The translations under genes were made by a program, and so were the position numbers. A stretch of DNA of 21,720 bases, from assembly GCA_964424335.1 (NCBI GenBank), contig CAYRIY010000063.1:1-21720 (forward strand), written 5' to 3'. Numbering within the stretch: the stretch's first letter is position 1; every line of letters begins with the position of its first letter. This document shows, in pieces, positions 14,224 through 21,720 of the stretch. The stretch comes from CAYRIY01 sp964424335. GTDB taxonomy: Bacteria; Bacillota; Limnochordia; DTU080; RSA5. The notes beneath the pieces were generated by a model. It saw nothing but the letters and a program-made list of their open reading frames with translations. It ran no database searches and was not told the DNA's origin.

Positions 14224-16605
14224 ATGGCGATCGATGCAAATGTCATGCGGACGCTTGAGTTTGACAAGATTACGGCGCGCCTTGCGGATCAGGCGAGCTT
14301 CTCCTTGGGCAAAGAAAAGGCGCGTGCCCTTCAACCTTCGACCCGCGTCTCCCAAATCGAAAGGCATCAACAAGAGACTGCCGAGGCGCTTACCCTCATC
14401 GTGAAGTGCGGCTCGCCTCCTTTTGGCGGTTTGCGAGATATCCGGCCGATTGCGAGGCGAGCGGGCATCGGCGCGGTGTTGGAGCCGACCGAGCTCCTCG
14501 ACGTGGCCGAGACGGCGCGCGGGCTTGCCGCATTGCGCGCCTACCTCCTAAACCATGCGGGCGAGCACGGCGCGGAAGTCTTGGCGGACCTCGGCGGGAT
14601 GATCGAGTCCTTTCCCCGCCTCGAACAGGAGATCAGGCGGTGCATCGACCTCGAAGGCCGCGTCGTCGACCACGCATCGCCCACCCTCGCACAAATTCGC
14701 GCTCGCCTTCGCACCCTGCTGCAACGGGTGCGGGAGCAACTCGATCGACTCGTGCGCTCGCCCCGTGGGCAAAAGTACTTGCAAGATCCGATCGTCACGC
14801 TGCGCTCCGGCAGGTACGTCGTCCCCGTCAAACAGGAGTACAGGGGTGAAGTGCCCGGGATCGTTCACGACCAGTCGGCGAGCGGCGCCACTTTGTTTGT
14901 AGAACCGCTGCCCGTCGTCGAATTGAACAATCAGATCCGTGGGGTGGAGCGGGAGGAAGAGATCGAGGTCGAGCGGATCTTGCAAGGCTTGAGCGACCTG
15001 GTCGCACAAGCGCAAGACTCGCTCGTACACGCAATCGAGACTGCCGGAGTCCTCGACTTTATCTTTGCCAAGGGAAATCTCGCGTTGAAGATGGATGCAG
15101 CGCGCCCGCAGATCAACGAGGAGGGACGCATCGTCATTCGGCGCGGCAGGCACCCGTTGATTCAGGGAAATGTCGTTCCGATCGACTTTACGCTCGGCGA
15201 AGGATTTACGAGCGTCGTCATCACCGGACCGAATACGGGCGGCAAAACCGTCACGTTAAAGACCGTTGGGCTATTTGCCCTGATGGCACAGGCCGGGCTG
15301 CATCTGCCGACAGAAGTCGGGACCGAGGTCCCCGTGTTTGAGTCGGTCTTTGCGGACATTGGCGACGAGCAGAGCATCGAGCAAAACTTGAGTACCTTTT
15401 CATCCCACATGACCCACATCGTCGACATCGTATCGAAGGCGGACAGTCGCTCCCTCGTCTTGCTCGACGAACTCGGCGCCGGCACGGATCCGACCGAGGG
15501 GGCAGCGCTTGCCATCGCTCTCCTGGAGCGGCTGATTCAAAAAGGTTGCCGTGTCGTCGCGACGACCCACTACAGTGAGCTGAAGAGTTTTGCCTACAAC
15601 CACCCACTGGTGGAGAACGCGAGCGTCGAGTTCGACGTAGAAACTCTGCGACCAACCTACCGCCTTTCGATGGGCGTGGCGGGCAAGAGCAACGCCTTTG
15701 CAATTTCGGCCCGGCTTGGGCTCGACGACGCGATCATACGGCGGGCCGAGTCGCTGCTTACGGAGGACGACCGAAAGGTCGACGACTTGATTCGACGGGT
15801 AGAAGAAGACCACCGAGCAGCCGAGCGCGATCGAGAGGAAGCGCGCAAACTCCTACATCGTTACCGAGACCTTTACGAGCGATACCATCAAGCCTTTGAG
15901 AAACTGCGTGGTGCAAGGGAAGAGGTGCTCGCCGAGGCCCGGCGCGAAGCCAATCGAATCGTCGAGCAAGCAAGGCGCGAGGCTGATTCGCTGGTGGGAC
16001 GGCTGCGTAAGGCGGGGCGAGACGATGTCGAGGAGGAGGCTAAGGAGGTCCGGCGCCGACTCGGAGAGCTAGTGAGGCGACAACCCGTGTCGGACGAAGA
16101 TGTGCCGTCCGGACATGCTCCTCGTCCAGCGCTCGATCCAGGTCAGCTTCGCGTCGGCATGAGCGTTCGTGTGAAGAGCCTGGATCAAATTGGGGAGGTG
16201 GCGCAAATCCTCGGGGACGGGAAAGTTGCCGTCCAAGTCGGCGCTCTGAGAGTGACCGTGCCCGTGAGCGATCTCCAAGAGGAGCGTGGGCCCAGGGCGC
16301 CTGGACGAACGGACGCCCCAAGGCCGGGCGGACTCGGCGCGATAACCCGCGTGAAGGCATCGGAAGTCAAGTCAGAGCTCGACTTGCGCGGCATGACGGT
16401 CGATGAGGCCATCGAATCGACCGATAAGTATATCGACGACGCACTGATTGCCGGCCTTGCCAAGGTGAGAATCATCCACGGAAAAGGTACCGGCGCCTTG
16501 CGCAGGTCGGTGCAGGAGTTCGTCGCGTCGCACCCGAGGGTGCGGGGGTTTGCCGACGGCGGACCGACCGAAGGCGGCTTGGGCGTCACGGTGGTTGAGC
16601 TTTAG
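14224..16605 (+). CDS. mutS2: Endonuclease MutS2 / ribosome rescue factor
   Basis: This MutS-like ATPase ends in a small MutS-related (Smr) domain. The family was linked to suppression of homologous recombination, and in Bacillus subtilis it also splits collided ribosomes (RqcU). The 793 residues match the usual length. The core and lever (about 1-300) precede the ATPase, with Walker A GPNTGGKT (335-342) and Walker B LVLLDELGAGTDP (acids at 415-416). A long charged coiled coil (about 515-620) leads to a linker and the Smr domain with DLRG (720-723) and HGKGTG (752-757). ATG 14224 is used; ATG 14245 is possible and neither has a strong ribosome site. It is the last gene of the pheS-to-mutS2 run and converges with the penicillin-binding protein gene. 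Confidence 0.96.
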   Translation: MAIDANVMRTLEFDKITARLADQASFSLGKEKARALQPSTRVSQIERHQQETAEALTLIVKCGSPPFGGLRDIRPIARRAGIGAVLEPTELLDVAETARGLAALRAYLLNHAGEHGAEVLADLGGMIESFPRLEQEIRRCIDLEGRVVDHASPTLAQIRARLRTLLQRVREQLDRLVRSPRGQKYLQDPIVTLRSGRYVVPVKQEYRGEVPGIVHDQSASGATLFVEPLPVVELNNQIRGVEREEEIEVERILQGLSDLVAQAQDSLVHAIETAGVLDFIFAKGNLALKMDAARPQINEEGRIVIRRGRHPLIQGNVVPIDFTLGEGFTSVVITGPNTGGKTVTLKTVGLFALMAQAGLHLPTEVGTEVPVFESVFADIGDEQSIEQNLSTFSSHMTHIVDIVSKADSRSLVLLDELGAGTDPTEGAALAIALLERLIQKGCRVVATTHYSELKSFAYNHPLVENASVEFDVETLRPTYRLSMGVAGKSNAFAISARLGLDDAIIRRAESLLTEDDRKVDDLIRRVEEDHRAAERDREEARKLLHRYRDLYERYHQAFEKLRGAREEVLAEARREANRIVEQARREADSLVGRLRKAGRDDVEEEAKEVRRRLGELVRRQPVSDEDVPSGHAPRPALDPGQLRVGMSVRVKSLDQIGEVAQILGDGKVAVQVGALRVTVPVSDLQEERGPRAPGRTDAPRPGGLGAITRVKASEVKSELDLRGMTVDEAIESTDKYIDDALIAGLAKVRIIHGKGTGALRRSVQEFVASHPRVRGFADGGPTEGGLGVTVVEL

Positions 16606-16659
16606 CTTCTCGGGATCAACGCCCGTTTAATGCCTATAGAAATTCAAAGTACACCATGA

Positions 16660-16686
16660 AAAGGGGCCGGCGACTTGTGCCGGCCC
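16660..16686 (-). terminator. Terminator of the penicillin-binding protein gene
   Basis: GGGCCGGC (16664-16671) pairs perfectly with GCCGGCCC (16679-16686). Read on the minus strand, the hairpin is followed by CTTTTC, a modest T-run, so it fits the end of the minus-strand gene best. On the plus strand the following bases (TCGTGATTCTT) are a poor T-run, so mutS2 may be stopped less well. The 129-base gap between the two stops holds nothing else I can see. Confidence 0.6.
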
Positions 16687-16734
16687 TCGTGATTCTTAGC
16701 GAGATACGTGCCCGATCGTAAGCAGATCTCTTGC

Positions 16735-18783
16735 CTAAGGCAGCCGCCGGAACAGACCTGGAGGAGGCGTAAGCAGCGCCGAGCAGCGGGGGGAGATGTT
16801 TTTGGGCTCGGTGCCCTTGATGAACAGCTCGTTAAAGAGCCGCTCCTCCATCGGAACGTTGCGGCATGAATCGTCGACGAGGCCGCCGGTTTCGCGGTCG
16901 ATCGTCAATGGACCGACGATGCCCGCGGGAACGGCAAAGTCGCGCACGGGCATGTCCGCCATGGCAGTACGCATAAACGCTCCCCAAGCCCTGGCCGCAA
17001 TGCCGCTTCCAATTCGCTGATCGGGATAGACCATGGGCCGATTGTTGTCGTTTCCGATCCAGATGGCCGCCACGAGCTCGGGCGTGTAACCGACAAACCA
17101 CGCATCGGTAAAGTCCGAGGTCGTGCCGGTCTTGCCGGCCGCAGGCCTTCCGATGTTGGCTCCGATCCCTGTTCCTCGCTCGATAACTCCTCGCAGCATG
17201 TCGGTCATGATGTAACTCGTCTCCGGCGCCAGCACGAGGCTGCGATTGGGGCGAAACTCGTCGATGACGTTTCCGTCCTTGTCTTCCACCCGCAAGATCG
17301 CAATTGGTTCGACGCGGATCCCGCCGTTTGCAAACACCGCATATGCCCGGGCGATCTCAAGGGGAGTCACGCCGCGTGTGAGGCCGCCCAAAGAGAGCGC
17401 AAGCGTGTTGTCGTTGAGCCGGCCTTGCTCCACCAACGTAGTGATGCCCATGCGCTTTGCGTACTCGATCACGGTGCCTGGCCCGATGTCGTTGATTACC
17501 TTCGCAGCGACGATGTTGACGGAGTCCTCGAGAGCACGCCGTAGCGTGACGGGCCCAAGGTAACCGCCGTCGTAGTTGGTAGGCGACCATGTTTCACCGG
17601 TGATCAGGGCGAACGTGGTCGGCTCGTCCACAATGATGTCGACCGGGGTGTAGCGGAGCGTGTCGATTGCCGCCGCGAACACAAAAGGCTTCATGGCCGA
17701 TCCCGGCTGCCGGGTTGCTTGGACGGCCCGGTTGAAGTGATCGTTGCCTCGTCCGCCGATCATGGCGCGGATATACCCAAACTGGGTGTCGAGGGCGACA
17801 AAGGCGGCTTGCGGTTGCGCGAGCCCTTGATCGTCCAAACCCTTCGTGGGAACCCACGCGGCGATTGCATCTTCGGCCGCCTTCTGCAACTTCGGATCGA
17901 ATGTCGTGTACACTCTCAGGCCGCCGCCATAAAGCTGGCCCTCGCCGTACCTTTCCAGCAGTTGCTGCCGCACGTACTCGACAAAATAAGGCGCCTGGGC
18001 GTTTCTCGTTCGCCCGTCTTTTACTTCGATCGGGGTCTGGACAGCGGTCATATAGTCGCTCTGCGAAATGAGGCCGGTATCGTACATGCGCTTCAATACC
18101 CAGTTGCGGCGGTTTACCGCCGCTTCCATGTCATAGAAGGGCGAGAAGTAGCCTGGACCATTGACCACGCCGGCGAGCATTGCCGCCTCCGCCAAGTTCA
18201 CTTCCGAGATGTCTTTGCTGAAATACGTCTGCGCGGCCGCCTGGATGCCATAAGCGCTGTGGCCGAAGTACTGGATATTGAGGTAGGCCTCCATGATTTC
18301 GTCTTTTGTGTACTTCCGCTCGATTTGGATTGTCCATAGGAGCTCTTTCAATTTACGTGACCAGGTGCGGTCGAGCGTGAGGAACGCAAGGCGCGCCACT
18401 TGCTGCGTGATGGTGCTCCCGCCTTGAAGCGTGCTCCCGGGCTTCAAATTTACGATCACGGCGCGTGCGATCGCAGAAAAGTCGATGCCGTGATGCTTGT
18501 AAAAGTCGCCGTCCTCGGCGGCGAGAAATGCATCGACGACGATTTGGGGAACGTCCTCGAGGTCGACGTGCGTGCGGTTTTCTCTGTAAAACCTGCCGAG
18601 TATGTCGCCGTTTACGTCGTATATGAAGGTCGTCATCTGGGGGTCGAACGTGACCTCGTCAAGACTCGGAGCGCTTTGAAGGTAGGCCGCAAGAGCGCCT
18701 GCAATGGCACCGATTATGACAAAGGTGATGAACACGATGGCTATGATAAACTTGCGGCCCCTACGCCGCTCCTTCTTGCCCAT
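16735..18783 (-). CDS. Class A penicillin-binding protein (PBP1A family)
   Basis: This bifunctional cell-wall enzyme polymerises glycan strands and cross-links their peptides. The 682-residue product has a short basic cytoplasmic start, one membrane anchor (about 11-34), the GT51 glycosyltransferase with E90 in AAEDGDFYKHHG and GGSTITQQ (121-128), and the transpeptidase with S362 and K365 (GSAMKP), SVN (421-423) and KTG (551-553). All catalytic motifs are intact. It is shorter than many PBP1A proteins because it has almost no C-terminal extension after the transpeptidase; the tail ends in a proline-rich stretch. The start codon is ATG at 18783-18781. It is divergent from the tyrS leader and convergent with mutS2. 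Its precise role (growth or sporulation) cannot be told from the sequence. Confidence 0.96.
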   Translation of the reverse strand: MGKKERRRGRKFIIAIVFITFVIIGAIAGALAAYLQSAPSLDEVTFDPQMTTFIYDVNGDILGRFYRENRTHVDLEDVPQIVVDAFLAAEDGDFYKHHGIDFSAIARAVIVNLKPGSTLQGGSTITQQVARLAFLTLDRTWSRKLKELLWTIQIERKYTKDEIMEAYLNIQYFGHSAYGIQAAAQTYFSKDISEVNLAEAAMLAGVVNGPGYFSPFYDMEAAVNRRNWVLKRMYDTGLISQSDYMTAVQTPIEVKDGRTRNAQAPYFVEYVRQQLLERYGEGQLYGGGLRVYTTFDPKLQKAAEDAIAAWVPTKGLDDQGLAQPQAAFVALDTQFGYIRAMIGGRGNDHFNRAVQATRQPGSAMKPFVFAAAIDTLRYTPVDIIVDEPTTFALITGETWSPTNYDGGYLGPVTLRRALEDSVNIVAAKVINDIGPGTVIEYAKRMGITTLVEQGRLNDNTLALSLGGLTRGVTPLEIARAYAVFANGGIRVEPIAILRVEDKDGNVIDEFRPNRSLVLAPETSYIMTDMLRGVIERGTGIGANIGRPAAGKTGTTSDFTDAWFVGYTPELVAAIWIGNDNNRPMVYPDQRIGSGIAARAWGAFMRTAMADMPVRDFAVPAGIVGPLTIDRETGGLVDDSCRNVPMEERLFNELFIKGTEPKNISPRCSALLTPPPGLFRRLP

Positions 18784-18823
18784 GCCAGACCATCACCTCG
18801 AGAGAACGAGTGCTACACAGGGT

Positions 18824-18832
18824 ATTATAACA
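18824..18832 (-). promoter_or_regulatory. Extended -10 promoter of the PBP gene
   Basis: On the minus strand the bases read TGT-TATAAT, a perfect extended -10 element about 40 bases upstream of the PBP start codon. No matching -35 is seen at normal spacing. Confidence 0.5.
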
Positions 18833-18850
18833 CGTGCCAAGATCGTATCG

Positions 18851-18880
18851 TTGCGGGCTCGGACCGGCCCATGCTATAAT
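18851..18880 (+). promoter_or_regulatory. Promoter of tyrS
   Basis: TTGCGG (18851-18856) and TATAAT (18875-18880) are 18 bases apart, with a TGC extended -10. Transcription should start near 18887. The -10 elements of this promoter and of the divergent PBP promoter are only about 45 bases apart. Confidence 0.7.
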
Positions 18881-18886
18881 TCTCGG

Positions 18887-19246
18887 CATACGATGCAAAT
18901 GGCTCCAAGTCGCCTTTTGCAGGCAGCAATCTAGATAGCGATACGAATGCAAACGCAATGACGGAAAACGCGAGTAGTCGAAGGAGCATCTCCAGTCGCA
19001 GAGAGCCGGTGGCTGGTGAAAACCGGCGGAGCCCTTTGGCGAAGTACCTTTCCCGACGCGGCGCCCCCAAAGCGCCCCGCTCACGCGGCGGCGCCGGTAG
19101 GCGGCGATTCGGCTGCGCCCCGTTAACGGCGTTATCTTTACTTGATAAAGATCCGAGTGAACCGAGCCCGATCAGCTCGGTTAATCAGGGTGGTACCGCG
19201 GGAACCGGCTCTCGTCCCTATCATGCGAGAAGCCGGTTTTTGTTTT
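18887..19246 (+). ncRNA. T-box leader of tyrS (tyrosine)
   Basis: The leader senses uncharged tRNA-Tyr. It has the stem I start CAATGACGGAAAACGCGAGTAG (18956-18977, in part), GAA (19041-19043) and then the likely specifier TAC (19045-19047), a tyrosine codon. The T-box GGGTGGTACCGCGGG (19188-19202) and terminator follow. GAA-N-codon spacing is the same as in the thrS leader, which supports both specifier calls. About 70 bases before stem I contain an extra hairpin (GCAAATGGC with GCCTTTTGC, about 18893-18920). The region between the specifier and the T-box is very GC-rich. Confidence 0.92.
19203..19246 (+). terminator. T-box terminator of tyrS
   Basis: AACCGGCT (19203-19210) pairs with AGCCGGTT (19231-19238), extended inward by CTCG/CGAG with one bulged A. 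It is followed by TTTTGTTTTT. Confidence 0.9.
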
Positions 19247-19293
19247 TGGGTAACGCCTACTATTATAGCTGCAACAAAGAGAGGGAATAGGTG

Positions 19294-20541
19294 ATGGCGA
19301 TCACGTACAACCCGACGATCAGCGTTGAGGAAGAGCTAGAGCTGCTATGTCGGGGGGCAGAGGACGTCTTCCCAGAGGGCGAGCTCGAAAAGAAGTTGCG
19401 GCGCGCAAGGAGCGAAGGCAAGCCGCTCCGGGTGAAACTCGGCGTTGATCCGACGGGCGCCGACCTTCACCTCGGCCACATGATTCCTATCCTCAAACTC
19501 CGCCAGTTCCAAGAGCTTGGCCATCAGGCAGTCCTCATCATCGGGGATTACACGGCGACGGTTGGAGACCCCTCGGGAAGGAACAAGGCACGGCCCCAAC
19601 TATCCCACGCGCAAGTCCTCGAGAACGCGAGCACCTACAAGGATCAGGTCTTTAGGATCCTCGATCCGGAAAAGACGGAGGTTGTCTTCAATGGCGACTG
19701 GTTTAAGGAGATGGCCTTCTCCGACGTAATCCGCCTGCTCGCGTCGATGACGGTCGCACGAATGATGGAGCGGGAGGACTTCGCCAATCGCTACCGGGCA
19801 CAAACGCCGATCAGCTTGCATGAACTCGTCTACCCGCTGATGCAAGGGTACGACTCCGTCATGATCGAGGCCGATGTGGAACTCGGCGCGACGGACCAGA
19901 AGTTCAACATCCTCGTCGGGCGCGATCTGCAGCGAGAACGCGGCATGGAACCGCAAGTCGGAGTGTGCAATCCGGTGCTGATCGGTCTTGATGGAACCGA
20001 GAAGATGAGCAAATCGCTGAACAACTACATCGGCCTTAACGATCCGCCCGAAGAGATGTTTGGCAAAACGATGTCGATTCCCGATGATCTAATGTGGATG
20101 TACTTCGAACTGATCACCCAGACGCCGATTGCCGAGATCGCATCGCTCAGGTCGGGCGTGGAAGAGGGGGCGTTGCACCCCAAAGAAGTAAAGAAGCGAC
20201 TCGCTAGAGCGGTTGTCGAACGCTTCTACACGTCGGACGACGCAGACCGAGCGGAGCAACACTTCGATCGCGTCATCGGACAAGGCGAGGCTCCCGAGGA
20301 CATGCCCGAGGCGGTCATCGATCGAAGCGAGTTGAAAGACGGCAAGATCTGGATCGTAAAGCTCGCTGTTTCGGCCAATCTTGCGTCGTCGAACGGCGAA
20401 GCGCGCCGATTGATCGAGCAGGGCGGCGTACGAATCAACGGGGAGACGGTTGAGTCGGCAAACCTTGATTGGGCGCCCGAAGACGGTGCGGTCCTGCAAG
20501 TCGGAAGGCGAAAGTTTGTTCGGATTCGCTTGCGAGGGTAG
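19294..20541 (+). CDS. tyrS: Tyrosine--tRNA ligase
   Basis: This class I enzyme charges tRNA-Tyr. The 415-residue product has the HIGH-type motif HLGH (59-62), the stretch GDYTATVGDPSGR typical of the TyrZ-like (type 2) bacterial subfamily, KMSKS (237-241) and a C-terminal S4 RNA-binding domain (about 350-415, ARRLIEQGGVRINGE). The length fits Bacillus subtilis TyrZ (413) better than TyrS (422). ATG 19294 is eight bases after GAGGG (19281-19285); GTG 19291, one codon upstream, is less likely. It is controlled by the tyrosine T-box and is a single-gene unit by position. Confidence 0.97.
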   Translation: MAITYNPTISVEEELELLCRGAEDVFPEGELEKKLRRARSEGKPLRVKLGVDPTGADLHLGHMIPILKLRQFQELGHQAVLIIGDYTATVGDPSGRNKARPQLSHAQVLENASTYKDQVFRILDPEKTEVVFNGDWFKEMAFSDVIRLLASMTVARMMEREDFANRYRAQTPISLHELVYPLMQGYDSVMIEADVELGATDQKFNILVGRDLQRERGMEPQVGVCNPVLIGLDGTEKMSKSLNNYIGLNDPPEEMFGKTMSIPDDLMWMYFELITQTPIAEIASLRSGVEEGALHPKEVKKRLARAVVERFYTSDDADRAEQHFDRVIGQGEAPEDMPEAVIDRSELKDGKIWIVKLAVSANLASSNGEARRLIEQGGVRINGETVESANLDWAPEDGAVLQVGRRKFVRIRLRG

Positions 20542-20592
20542 GATCGAAGGTGTCGTAGATCGTCTTGCGCAGCGCCCAGTGTCACGAACAAC

Positions 20593-20635
20593 GGCCGCAG
20601 CATAGGATGGGAAGTGATGCTGTCGTCGCCTTTTT
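20593..20635 (+). terminator. Weak candidate terminator after tyrS
   Basis: CAGCAT (20598-20603) pairs with ATGCTG (20617-20622). The stem can be lengthened imperfectly by GGCCG with the following CG-rich bases and is followed by TTTTT (20631-20635). The stem is broken and the T-run is not directly beside the perfect part, so its strength is doubtful. Confidence 0.35.
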
Positions 20636-20660
20636 GCAGGTGACGGACGTCTAGCCTATT

Positions 20661-21401
20661 GTGGGTGATCTCGTGCTGCGGTCGCTTAATCCGCCCCAAA
20701 ACCCGACGTTCTCACGCGTTCGGTTTACGGTAACATTGGTCCTGTGCACGCTCGTCGTGCTAAGCACGATCGCTACGTGGTGGGTCGAGCGCCAACTGAG
20801 CGGACCCGTCGTGGAATGGGCTCGTGTGCGTGCGACCAACATCGCCACGAGCGCAATCAACGGGGCTATCCGCGATGTGCTCGCAGGGCGATTGCAGGAG
20901 ATGGAGATCTTCACGATTACGCAAGGCGGCGCGGGCGGCGTCCAGATTATCCGTTACAACATGGGGCCGCTCAACCAGGTGATGTCCGACGCAGTGCAGT
21001 CGATTTTGGAGACGTTTCGCGCACAGGCGCCGCAAGAGTTCCAGGTCCCGTTTGGCGAGTTGACCGGGATGCGGGTCTTGGCGGGTTGGGGTCCCATGAT
21101 TCCGATTCGCATCTTTACTACGGGCGCCGTCGTAGCAGAACCCAAAGTCGATTTCGTCTCCGCGGGGATCAACCAGGTGGCACATCGTCTCTATATGGAA
21201 GTGAAAGTGACGATGATCGTGCTCGCCCCGTTCTTGAAGGATCAAGTTGTCGTGCAACAAACCGTGCCGATTTCAGACGACGTGTTGCCTGGCGCCGTGC
21301 CCGAGACGTACGTCAACCTCTCGGGATATTCGGGCCCATTGAGTGAAGCGGCCATGATTTTAGAGTCGCTCAATGCAGGAGCGATCGGCGCTAGGCAGTG
21401 A
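20661..21401 (+). CDS. yunB: Sporulation protein YunB
   Basis: This 246-residue protein matches YunB of spore formers. It has an N-terminal membrane anchor (about 22-44), then an extracytoplasmic alpha/beta region with the family's repeated patterns: TNIATSAINGAIRDVL, YNMGPLNQVMSDAVQ, GWGPMIPIRIFTTG and MEVKVTMIVLAPFLKDQVVV, in this order. In Bacillus subtilis yunB is expressed in the mother cell and is needed for full spore formation; its molecular role is unclear. GTG 20661 is the first start after an in-frame stop at 20652. GTG 20673 is also likely, since GGGTGATC just before it resembles the extended ribosome site. The next element is the rRNA promoter region. Confidence 0.88.
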   Translation: MGDLVLRSLNPPQNPTFSRVRFTVTLVLCTLVVLSTIATWWVERQLSGPVVEWARVRATNIATSAINGAIRDVLAGRLQEMEIFTITQGGAGGVQIIRYNMGPLNQVMSDAVQSILETFRAQAPQEFQVPFGELTGMRVLAGWGPMIPIRIFTTGAVVAEPKVDFVSAGINQVAHRLYMEVKVTMIVLAPFLKDQVVVQQTVPISDDVLPGAVPETYVNLSGYSGPLSEAAMILESLNAGAIGARQ

Positions 21402-21426
21402 GTTGGCGGTTTCAACTTTGATGGTG

Positions 21427-21455
21427 TTGACACAGTAAAGGAACGCATGTATAAT
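21427..21455 (+). promoter_or_regulatory. rRNA operon promoter P1
   Basis: TTGACA (21427-21432) and TATAAT (21450-21455) are perfect SigA hexamers at the ideal 17-base spacing, 25 bases after the yunB stop. This strength suits an rRNA operon. Confidence 0.8.
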
Positions 21456-21461
21456 CAGCTT

Positions 21462-21720
21462 TGCTCTCAGGAGACAAGGCGTGAGCAAGAGCGTGTGTGT
21501 CTCTTGTCAGCCCTCGGCGCACGTCGTCGATGCAGCTCCTAAACGAAGGCGATGAAAAATCGCTAAAGGGTAGAAGCTGGCACTTGACGAAAGCAACCCG
21601 AGGATGTTAAGATGAAAAACGTCGCCGCTGACAGGCTGGCCCTGAAGGGCAGCTTGAGGCGGAGACGGTGGACTTGCCCTCGGGGCGAGTCGTTGGTCCT
21701 TGACAACTAAACAGCGTGTG
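21462..21720 (+). ncRNA. Leader of an rRNA operon (16S gene beyond the window)
   Basis: The last 259 bases contain no plausible gene but many hairpins: CAAGAG/CTCTTG (21486-21506), GCGAT/ATCGC (21549-21563), a nested hairpin CGTCGCCGC/GCGGAGACG (21620-21667) enclosing GCCCT/AGGGC, and GACTTGCCC/GGGCGAGTC (21671-21691). The end, CCTTGACAACTAAACAGCG, resembles the conserved leader sequence found just before 16S rRNA in Bacillus and its relatives. Together with the tandem promoters this points to a 16S gene starting soon after the window. No mature rRNA sequence lies within it. Confidence 0.75.
21584..21613 (+). promoter_or_regulatory. rRNA operon promoter P2
   Basis: TTGACG (21584-21589) and TAAGAT (21608-21613) are 18 bases apart, with a TGT extended -10. 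Tandem promoters are usual in front of rRNA operons of Bacillus relatives. Confidence 0.6.

Noticed and set aside
20583..20608. AC plus CATAGGAT as a SigK-like promoter for yunB
   Set aside because: The -10 lies inside the possible terminator stem, the -35 is only two bases, and the match is at chance level.
21700..21705. TTGACA near the right edge as a third rRNA promoter -35
   Set aside because: It is part of CCTTGACAACTAAACAG, which looks like the conserved pre-16S leader sequence. Any -10 would fall at or beyond the edge, so it cannot be tested here.
1..21720. CRISPR arrays, insertion sequences, prophage or defence genes
   Set aside because: No repeat arrays, transposase, integrase, restriction or toxin-antitoxin genes are seen. 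The content is conserved chromosomal core.

Overview
The window looks like chromosomal core DNA of a moderately GC-rich, endospore-forming member of the Bacillota, class Bacilli. It could come from the Alicyclobacillaceae or a nearby group, but that placement is inference. The evidence is two sporulation-family genes (ytxC, yunB), three T-box leaders in front of aminoacyl-tRNA synthetase genes, an infC-rpmI-rplT operon with an attenuator leader, and Bacillus-like gene order (ytxC near thrS; SpoU-type methyltransferase, pheS, pheT, zapA, cvpA, polX, mutS2). I see no insertion sequence, prophage, CRISPR array, tRNA gene or clear sign of recent transfer.

Layout. 1-590: a small cupin gene on the minus strand, divergent from ytxC, with a short inverted repeat between them. 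591-2176: ytxC and a short DUF445 membrane protein. 2213-4578: promoter, threonine T-box, terminator, an unexplained 130-base second leader, then thrS. 4598-6189: promoter, attenuator leader, infC (apparently starting at the rare codon ATT), rpmI, rplT and a strong terminator. 6256-7734: a KtrA/TrkA-type potassium-channel regulator and an RNA 2'-O-methyltransferase. 7798-16605: promoter, phenylalanine T-box, pheS-pheT, then tightly packed zapA-cvpA-polX-mutS2. 16735-18783: a class A penicillin-binding protein on the minus strand, convergent with mutS2. 18851-20541: promoter, tyrosine T-box, tyrS. 20661-21401: yunB. 21427-21720: two promoters and structured leader RNA, ending in a sequence typical of the leader just before a bacilli 16S rRNA gene, so an rRNA operon probably begins just past the right edge.

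How the genes work together. Most of the window serves translation: three tRNA synthetases that sense their own uncharged tRNAs, initiation factor 3, two large-subunit proteins, an RNA methyltransferase, MutS2 (now linked to ribosome rescue as well as DNA) and the rRNA promoters. The rest covers division and envelope (ZapA, CvpA, PBP1A type), DNA repair (PolX), potassium homeostasis and sporulation. I find no undescribed multi-gene system. The least explained element is the structured stretch between the thrS T-box terminator and thrS (2534-2664). It holds competing hairpins, a T7 run and a possible 14-codon leader peptide.
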